DNA of 64,000 nt from Bolinopsis microptera (lineage: Eukaryota; Ctenophora; Tentaculata; Lobata; Bolinopsidae), in assembly GCF_026151205.1 (NCBI RefSeq), contig NC_087072.1:20612103-20676102 (forward strand), written 5' to 3'. Positions 13,601 through 23,700 of the stretch are shown one piece after another; position 1 is the first letter of the stretch, and every line of letters starts with the position of its first letter. The notes under the pieces are model-generated. The model did no database searches and was not told the origin of the DNA. It saw only the letters and a list, made by a program, of their open reading frames with translations. The position numbers and the translations under genes were made by a program.

Positions 13601-14754
13601 AGGTCTGTAGGCACTAGGTCTGTAGGCACTAGGTCTGTAGGCACTAGGTATGTAGGCACTAGGTATGTAGGCACTAGGTATGTAGGTAGTACTAGTACTA
13701 AGGTCTGTTATCTGTATGCACTAGTAGGTAGTAGCTTAGTAGGTAGTACTAGTACTAAGGTCTGTTATCTGAAGGCACTAGGTAGTACTTGTTTCCACTC
13801 CAGAGGTGGTGGTCTAAACCATATGTATGAGGGAATTAGTGAATCTCTACTTGTCGTATGACAACAGCTACAGTTATTTTATTCCAAATAATCAGTAAAA
13901 CTTTAACTTAGCAATAGCATTAAATAACTGTGTACGTGCTTTCAGATCGGCAGATAATTGCTGCAATCTGCGGGGAGTAATTGCACGTGGGGTACGTGTC
14001 ATCAACCTAAAGTAGAGAAAATCATTGAAAAGCAGCTATAAAAGAGGCCACTGGGTAACTTCTCCTCGTGGCGGTAGAACAGCTGAAGGCAATCTTGAAA
14101 TCCATACCCACCGCAGTAATTTGGAGAAGGGTAATAACCTGGAAATAAATAGCACTACAACAGAAAGTGTGTACAAAAGTAGCTAATATAAACCTTTCTT
14201 AGTACGATGAGGAGATGGTAGTAACACTGAACCCTGATCTCCAAGTAAAGGATCATCAGGCAGTCTTCTGCTAACTGCAGCAGTTCGTTCATCCGCTCGT
14301 TTAACAAGTTCCTGCAGTCCTCCAACAGCTTCATGTTACTTCCCGTTAACTGATCTTGTAGCTGATATTATGAGAGGTTAATTATGTATATTATGAGAGG
14401 TTAATTAGAGTAAACTTTGGAAATGGGAGAGAATAATATAAGAAGTAGGGAAATTGTTAGAGGAGGATAGGAGGTTATTTTTCTGAAACTTGGCCCTGCA
14501 TTTTAAATTTAGCCCGGTCTCTCTATTGTAGCTCACTGCTTAGGTATTCTAGCAATGTACACAAGTAGTGTTAGGGCGGCGATATCAAATTAACACATAC
14601 TAAAATTACTTAGTTACCTCTTTATCACATTGGAGGTTTTCAGCAAAGTTGTCAACGTATTGAATAAGCCAGTTAATACTGTCTTGTAGCTGAGCTAGCT
14701 GTATTAACCGTTCACTGTCCGCTATCATAGCATCTTTGTCTAGAATATCTTTAC
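4652..14754 (-). CDS. EXOC4: EXOC4 exons 19-24 (C-terminal part)
   Basis: The exons are 14618-14754, 14194-14361, 5646-5764, 5332-5427, 5020-5131 and 4652-4867. They code the most conserved part of Sec8: [18 protein letters not shown] (exon 19), [19 protein letters not shown] (exon 20), [17 protein letters not shown] (exon 22), [14 protein letters not shown] (exon 23) and the C-terminus beginning [20 protein letters not shown], which ends in a Ser/Glu-rich tail. Exons 20 and 21 are separated by an 8.4 kb intron that holds a GPCR, a LINE, a DXO-like gene and two minisatellites. The other introns here are a few hundred nt. Confidence 0.92.
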
Positions 14755-17700
14755 CTGTGTTTAATGCAGGCTGAGTAGAGTTTTACTTTTAAGTTGATTA
14801 AATACCCTGATCACGTGATCTCGATTAGATTAAATCGGGTGTGGCATAAACTGAAGAAACAAATAATTTTAAAGCTATCCTCAATTTAATGAGTTGACCC
14901 GATGAAATGGAAAGTGAAGGGCGTCTCACAAGATGAGTAAGAGGTGAATGATGATGAGGAGAGTTGTGAATCATCGTTACATGAGTTATCACGCGACGTT
15001 TCTGTCGAGGTGACGTCAGAGTCTTCACCATATGTAATTTGTTTTACAATCTTGTAGTCGTTTGAATTTTGCATTTCTCCCATTTCTATTTCGTACGTTG
15101 TGTGTTTCGTTGGAAGTTTTTTGTAAAGATTTTGCTGTAATAAACTTGAACTGTCCGTCAGTTCACTGCTTGATGAAGAGATCTCACTTCGCGGTGACGT
15201 GATTTGAGAACGAGGTGACGTGATTTGAGAACGAGGTGACGTCACGTTAGAGAATGGTGACGTCACGTTAGAGCGAGGTGAAACAACGCACATCTCATCA
15301 ACAGAGTGTGACATGTGTGAAGCTATGTTACAGATAATGTGACATGATGTATGACAGGGAGGGTGGAGTGTAACTGAAATAAGTGAGGTAATTAATGGTT
15401 GGCTTGTCTAATTTAATGATTATCTAATTATCTAATTTAATAATAATTAAATGAATGTTTGATGGATGATTACCCTATCTAACTAAATTTATCACCAGAT
15501 ATCTCAATATGTTACAATAGCAAGGAAACAATACAGCTATTTGATAATTACAAGAAGATAACAAATGGTAACTAAATGATAACATTCCTACCGAGATGGA
15601 TACTGATAGCAGTAACAAGTTGTGCGTGTGTGGACGTCTGTTCAGTTAGCCCTCCTTTGTTAAATACCTCTGGCCAAGCTGGCAGCTCTCTGTGAGGAAT
15701 ATGGGGTTAGCACTGAAACATGAGCTGCTTAAAATGGGGGTTACTTGAATTTCTTTCTCTTGTGATCATCTTAAATTTCTAACATAACAGTTAATAAAAA
15801 TTACTGCAACAATCTGAATTTACTCTAAAGCGTACTTGATAATTTGTTTCAGTTTTTCGTCCTTGAACCAAATGTGGCAAACAGTCTGATTAGCTCCGAT
15901 CACGTTAATCCCAACAATGTCTGGTAGAAAATATTCTTTACAGAACAAACACAAAGTACATTAATAGAGTAGGTTAGTTTTTCTAACTACGGGTGGAGAT
16001 ATAAATTTGAATGACCATAAAAGTTTCAAATCATCGTAAAACTTATGTATGGTAAAACTGAAAAGGGGGACATTCAAAAGTTTAATGGAATAGAACTAAT
16101 GGAATAAGACTGAAATTGGAAGTTTAACCCACTGCTGAAAGTGTTGTGACAAATCTTCTTGTAAGACTTGAGGACCTCGTAGATAATATCCAGGAACTTG
16201 TTACAATACTTAGGCATCCTGTTCATTAGGGATCTTAGCTCTGCTAGCTCCTCCTGCACCTTCAGTGTACCCTGACATGAAGTTAGGTCAGTTACCAGGC
16301 ATGTTACCAGGCATGTTACCAGGCATGTTACCAGGCATGTTACCAGGCATGTTACCAGACATGTTACCAGGCATGTTACCAGGCATGTTACCAGGCATGT
16401 TACCAGACATGTTACCAGGCATGTTATCAGGCATGTTATCAGGCATGTTACCAGGCATGTTACCAGGCATGTTACCAGACATGTTACCAGACATGTTACC
16501 AGGCATGTTACCAGGCATGATACCAGACATGTTACCAGGCATGTTACCAGGCATGTTACCAGACATGTTACCAGGCATGTTATCAGGCATGTTATCAGGC
16601 ATGTTATCAGGCATGTTACCAGGCATGATACCAGACATGTTACCAGACATGTTACCAGGCATGTTACCAGGCATGATACCAGACATGTTACCAGGCATGT
16701 TACCAGGCATGTTACCAGGCATGTTACCAGGCATGTTACCAGACATGTTACCAGGCATGTTACCAGGCATGTTATCAGGCATGTTACCAGGCATGTTACC
16801 AGGCATGTTACCAGACATGTTACCAGGCATGTTATCAGGCATGTTACCAGGCATGTTACCAGGCATGTTATCAGGCATGTTACCAGGCATGTTACCAGGC
16901 ATGTTACCAGGCATGTTACCAGACATGTTACCAGTAGATCGGTAACGGCGGTAACTGCAGGTTCATCATTCATCAGTTTTATGTGCGCAATAGAATGTAT
17001 ACGCGAATGCGAGAAATTGTTTTGATTTGAAAATTTGTTGTCATAATTCTACAAAATATCCTTTTGTAGTGACATTTACGACACATAATTATCGATATAA
17101 AACGAAAAGATAAACCAATGTATTGTTTAAAACTAACAATGATCAGTAACCGGCAGATACCGTACATTAATTGAAATGAGCTCCAGAAATGTTAAGTAGA
17201 GAGGGAGACTGACCTGAAGAAGAGGACGGGGCCAGCCTATCTTGGTGGAGGGTAACTTAACCATGTTCAAACCTGAATTACCTGGCCACGGTTAGCAAAA
17301 CGTCAGTTACAATACTTAATTACCTTCATTCTAACTCGCTCAAGTTATGATTAATTCAACCAAATAAATAATACACTGAAAAAAACATAATTCAAACTAA
17401 GCGAAACTTTAATTTCGATTAGAGGATCATTTCAACATTTCAACGACACGTGGTGTGACGTCACAATTAACAAAGCTGATATTATAAAAGTGACAGTTTC
17501 AGGATTGATGGGAGAAATAACGAACCCTCAGTTGCCTCAGCAATGTGCTTCTTAACCTTCCCCTGAAGGGTAGGCAGGAACTTGTTATCCACAAACTCGT
17601 TCAGGAAGTGCTGCAGTGGAATAAGCTGACTGAAATATGAGGAATTTTAAGAAAATTTATTCACCGTCGACCACTTTAATGTTGATGGATTATAACTTTA

Positions 17701-20700
17701 AATTTAAGTCTAAATAAGATAACAATCGCAACTAACGTTCCGGTCATGTTGATAACGTTGTTGATCTCCCTGATAAAGTTGGTGATCTGTTTGAAGACCA
17801 GAGTGATATTGTGAGGACTCTGAAACAACACATGTTACACATAATCATCACATAATATGCAGAGACAACAAATACTACGACTCCGCAACTGCCTAAATTT
17901 GCTTTAGGTGCAGCAAGAGTGCTGCAAATTTGACGAATATTGCGGTTTGATTGGCAAAGTTTGAAGAATTCTCTTCAGTTAGACAAAAGACAGGCTAATC
18001 TGTATAACAAAGAAGGTTCAAGACAATGTTTCACAGGGAGTTCCCAGACATTCCAGAATCCAGATGTATTGCAGAATTACACACACAGAATATCTGATAC
18101 ATTTATTTATAAGTTATAACCAAACTATCTAATTGCGTTACTAAAGTGATACGATTTGAATCTGTTGAAAATTGCGATCAACACCTTCTGACATAGAGCT
18201 GGTAGTTCGTAGGCTGTGGCGGCTGTATCACTGTTATACTGCTGTGTCCTGCACTCAGACGACCTTGTTAAACCTGCAGTGGTTACCAGTTACCAGTTAC
18301 CAGTTACCAGTTACCAGTTACCAGTTACCAGTTACCAGTTACCAGTTACCAGTTACCAGTTACCAGTTACCAGTTACCGGTTAGTATTTACAAGTTACCA
18401 GTTACCAGTTACCAGTTACCAGTTACCAGTTACAAGTTACCAGTTACCAGTTACCAGTTACCAGTTACCAGTTATCAGTTACCAGTTACCAGTTACCGGT
18501 TAGTATTTACCAGTTACCAGTTACCAGTTACCAGTTACCAATTACCAGTTACAAGTTACCAGTTACCAGTTACCAGTTACCAGTTACCAGTTACCAGTTA
18601 CCAGTTACCAGTTACCAGTTACCAGTTACCAGTTATCAGTTACAAGTTATCAGTTTCAAGTTATCAGTTACAAGTTACCAGTTACCAGTTACCAGTGGTT
18701 ACTATTTACCAGTTGTTACCAGGCACCAATAGTTGTTACCACTGTCGTTATTCTAATAAATCATAAATGTAAAGACCACGTGGCTAGTACAGCTGTACAA
18801 GTAACAAGGCAGAAAGTAATCAATAGATAATTAGATGTGAACCACGTGGAAACACCTACCTGTAGCACTTGACTCGAATGAGAAGAGACTAGGCTGTACT
18901 TTCTCAGGTCTCCGACCACTCCGTGCGAAGAAGACGGACATGTCGTTCTTAGCAGCCACGTAGGAGATAGGGGCTGAGGTGAGAGTCTGGGCTGTCACAT
19001 CCTCGTCTACAGCTAGGTAGTCTCTCAGCAGGTACTCTACCTGTGGGGTGACACGTGGTGTGACGTCATGACACGTGGTGTGACGTCATGACACGTGGTG
19101 TGACGTCATGACACGTAGTGTGATGTTATGACACGTGGTGTGACGTCATGACACGTGGTGTGACGTCATGACACGTGGTGTGACGTCATGACACGTGGTG
19201 TGACGTCATGACACGTAGTGTGATGTTATGACACGTGGTGTGACGTCATGACACGTGGTGTGACGTCATGGCACGTGGTGTGACGTCATGACTCGTGGTG
19301 TGACGTCATGACACGCGGTGTGACGTCATGACACGTGGTGTGACGTCATGACACGTGGTGTGACGTCATGGCACGTGTTGTGACGTCATGACACGCGGTG
19401 TGACGTCACATCTCGTGACCAGTCACGGTGCTGTGAGGGAGATGTATTGTTAAGCAAGTATGTACTTAGTAGAGCTACGGTGGTTTGTGATTGTTCATTT
19501 TGTGCGATGTTTGTTTCATGCGGGACTGGCTTTTTCATCTTCTCGATTCGTAGCAGAATTCTCGAGACTGTAGATCGTTAATTTCCGGCTCAAGAAAAAG
19601 CGAATTAAATGACAGCCACTATTATAATTGAAATAGATGGTGGTATTGTTACAAGTTTAACTAACTCAGTATCATATTTCACCCGAAATGACTGGCTAAT
19701 TCCGTAGTTGTACCAGCAATAATAAGATAGCAGATGTGTCAGACAAATGCAACTTCAATGAGGCTAACTCGCAGTTTAGGACGTTTAGCGGTTTCAAATT
19801 TATTTGAACAGTTCGTAGGTTAAAGACAAAATATGAATGTTGTAACTGAAGAAGGTCTGAATGTTGCTCGGTGTTACTTACACAGGTCTGAATGTTGCTC
19901 GGTGTTACTTACACAGGTCTGAATGTTGCTCGGTGTAACTTACACAGGTCTGAATGTTGCTCGGTGTTACTTACACAAGTCTGAATGTTGCTCGGTGTTA
20001 CTTACACAGGTCTGAATGTTGCTCGGTGTTACTTACACAGGTTTGAATGTTGCTCGGTGTTACTTACACAGGTTTGAATGTTGCTCGGTGTTACTTACAC
20101 AGGTTTGAATGTTGCTCGGTGTTACTTACACAGGTCTGAATGTTGCTCGGTGTTACTTACACAGGTCTGAATGTTGCTCGGTGTTACTTACACAGGTCTG
20201 AATGTTGCTCGGTGTCACTTACACAGGTCTGAATGTTGCTCGGTGTTACTTACACAGGTTTGAATGTTGCTCGGTGTTACTTACACAGGTTTGAATGTTG
20301 CTCGGTGTTACTTACACAGGTCTGAATGTTGCTCGGTGTTACTTACACAGGTCTGAATGTTGCTCGGTGTTACTTACACAGGTCTGAATGTTGCTCGGTG
20401 TCACTTACACAGGTCTGAATGTTGCTCGGTGTTACTTACACAGGTTTGAATGTTGCTCGGTGTTACTTACACAGGTTTGAATGTTGCTCGGTGTTACTTA
20501 CACAGGTCTGAATGTTGCTCGGTGTTACTTACACAAGTCTGAATGTTGCTCGGTGTTACTTACACAGGTCTGAATGTTGCTCGGTGTCACTTACACAGGT
20601 CTGAATGTTGCTCGGTGTTACTTACACAGGTTTGAATGTTGCTCGGTGTTACTTACACAGGTTTGAATGTTGCTCGGTGTTACTCACACAGGTTTGAATG

Positions 20701-23700
20701 TTGCTCGGTGTTACTTACACAGGTCTGAATGTTGCTCGGTGTTACTTACACAGGTCTGAATGTTGCTCGGTGTTACTTACACAGGTCTGAATGTTGCTCG
20801 GTGTTACTTACACAGGTCTGAATGTTGCTCGGTGTTACTGACACAGGTCTGAATGTTGCTCGGTGTTACTTACACAGGTCTGAATGTTGCTCGGTGTTAC
20901 TTACACAGGTTTGAATGTTGCTCGGTGTTACTTACACAGGTCTGAATGTTGCTCGGTGTTACTTACACAAGTCTGAATGTTGCTCGGTGTTACTTACACA
21001 GGTCTGAATGTTGCTCGGTGTTACTTACACAGGTCTGAATGTTGCTCGGTGTTACTTACACAGGTCTGAATGTTGCTCGGTGTCACTTACATAGGTCTTA
21101 ATGTTGCACGTTGTTACTTACACAGGTCTGAATGTCATGTTGCTCGGTTTTAATTACACAGGTCTGAATGTTGCTCGGTGTTACTTACACAGGTCTGAAT
21201 GTTGCTCGGTGTTACTTACACAGGTCTGAATGTTGCTCGGTGTTACTTACACAGGTCTGAATGTTGCTCGGTGTTACTTACACAGGTCTTAATGTTGCTC
21301 GGTGTTACTTACACAGGTCTGAATGTTGCTCAGTGTTACTTACACATGTCTGAATGTTGCTCCAGACTCTGCTGTTGGAATATCGGTTTGCTTGACTGCT
21401 GAACCTCAGGTGCTCTATCGCGTTTATCACCTGAAAATAATCATTAGATGTTATAATAAAAATCAGGCCTAAATTTAAATGTTTTTAGGAAAGCTCATCT
21501 TACTTTTTCACAGAAAGGTGGCTGAATCAATTATTGATTTACTTGAATCTTTGTGTCAGTGGACCTATTGAACTTAATGTTGAGTAGCTTACAATAAATA
21601 CAATGAAGAGAGCTACCTAAGGAAACAGATGTTACTTTCCAATTTATTGTTTGCTCTATCTGTTACATTGGGGACAGGAGAGAAAGTAGTACTTTTCACA
21701 CAAAATTGTTGCAATTTCGACTATTACGTATGTGCTCCTCCCCCCATAGAGAGTACATCAAACTGTTTTGTTTGTAAACGATAGCGAGATATATAATGCA
21801 ATACGGATAGGATCACGCTTTTGTGCCACTCTTCTAACAAATTTGGACCATATTTTGCGCAAGTACAAATTACAACATTTAAGTATTAGTTTATTAATAA
21901 TTTCTGTCTGTAAGACCTTGTTTACCAAAACAATAATAATACTATGCTTCCTAATTATATTGATTATAGCTTCGCTAAGTTTATTGATTATAATATTATG
22001 TTCTCTAATTATTTAGAGTATATAATAAATATATGTCTACCTTATAATTCGATAGTTTCTCTTTGTACGTACGTACGACCGCCCACGTGCAAATTATAAA
22101 GTTGCATAGCAACGGGCCGGGGATGGAAATGCGAACGTGCACCTGCAATGAATATTGGCATGAGATTATGATCGTTTTATTGTTATTTCGTAGTGTTTAG
22201 TGCGAGTAACATTTTAAGGGGGCATACCCCAATCTGTCCAGACCTAATGACCTCATAAGCAGTTCAGTGACCTTCTAGCGCACCGTTTCCACACAAAAAA
22301 AAATATTTTGAGAATACCCATTTTTGTAATCGAGCATTTCCTGGTTAAGAGTGCAATTTTCGGAAAAAATTATTTTGTGGTTGAGACGCTATAAGTTAAT
22401 CATTTCTTGCGGTATCGGGTTGAAATTTTGCTCGCCGTTTATTCACATCTATGTCAAGGTGTGTGTAAAATCTTGATATCGTATCTAAAAAGGCTGGTGT
22501 GTTATGAATTTTTAAAGTCAAAAAGCTAAAATTGTCCTTTTCAGTTAATCATTTCTTGCGGTATCGGGTTGAAATTTTGCTCGCCGTTCATTCACATCTA
22601 TGTCAAGGTGTGTGTAAAATCTTGATATCGTATCTAAAAAGGCTGGTGTGTTATGAATTTTAAAAGTCAAAAAGCTAAAATTGTCCTTTTCAGGCTTATT
22701 TTAACAATAAGTCAGTCAGGGAAGATCGGATTATTTGATACTTGACATCAAATTGTTCTCTGAATTCTGGCACAGTTTTTGATGCCCTCAAAAATGTTTT
22801 TACTCATTCACCTTCTAATCTATTGGACCTCAAAGCCAAACAACAAATTTAGGCACATTTTCGTTTTTAATATTTACTGATTTTTCTAAAATTTTGATAG
22901 GAATGTGCTAGTGACTTTTTGAAGGGTGCAAAATAACCGCAACTAGCACATTTATATATGAGTTATGAACAACAAAACACCCTAAAATGCTTCCCTTTGA
23001 AGTTATGGGAGAAAATGTGATTTTTTATCTGCAAAGCCAAAAAATCATGAGTAAAAACATTTTTGAGGGCATCAAAAACTGTGCCAGAATTCAGAGAACA
23101 ATTTGATGTCAAGCATCAAATAATCCGATCTTCCCTGACTGACTTATTGTTAAAATAAGCCTGAAAAGGACAATTTTAGCTTTTTGACTTTTAAAATTCA
23201 TAACACACCAGCCTTTTTAGATACGATATCAAGATTTTACACACACCTTGACATAGATGTGAATAAACGGCGAGCAAAATTTCAACCCGATACCGCAAGA
23301 AATGATTAACTTATAGCGTCTCAACCAAAAATTATTTTTTCCGAAAATTGCACTCTTAACCAGGAAATGGTCGATTACAAAAATGGGAATTCTCAAAATA
23401 ATTTTTTTTGTGTGGAAACGGTGCGCTAGAAGGTCACTGAACTGCCTATGAGGTCATTTGGTCTGGACGGCACAAACCACTGTTTTGGGGTATGCCCCCT
23501 TAATGGGCTGTATCTTCGGTTGTGATGGATATTTTTTGATGCGATGAAAACTGACTATCAAAGAATACAATTAGCTTCCTCCCTGTGACCACGGGCTTTC
23601 TAGCATTATATAATATATGTAAAATAATTACACTGTGTAAATGAGCTAAGTAAATAGTTCTGAATACAGCGTTATTATAGACTAATTTAGTCTGATCCTC

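Noticed and set aside
12668-13674. Long minus-strand ORFs of PTDLV/SAYRP repeats as a repetitive secreted protein
   Set aside because: The 15 bp period keeps several frames open at once; the ORFs are by-products of the minisatellite in an EXOC4 intron.
14070-14148. An extra EXOC4 exon between exons 20 and 21
   Set aside because: An acceptor-like CCAG and an open frame exist, but the translation matches nothing in Sec8, while exon 20 joins exon 21 at 5764 in phase with the expected protein sequence.
14886-15028. Extension of the Ser-rich ORF as EXOC4 coding sequence
   Set aside because: The frame remains open to a stop at 14886, but no phase-compatible donor lies in this part; the only in-phase exit I found is at 15028.
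16074-16973. A 299-residue LVTC-repeat protein and LPGM/NMPG ORFs on both strands
   Set aside because: The 12 bp period leaves frames open on both strands. The real coding part is only EXOC4 exon 15 at the low-coordinate end.
18172-18503. Plus-strand TSYQLPV repeat ORFs
   Set aside because: They come from the 7 bp repeat and cover EXOC4 exon 11 on the opposite strand.
19853-21362. CRISPR-like direct repeats
   Set aside because: Units are directly adjacent without unique spacers, the DNA is eukaryotic, and the unit is a copied exon/intron junction.
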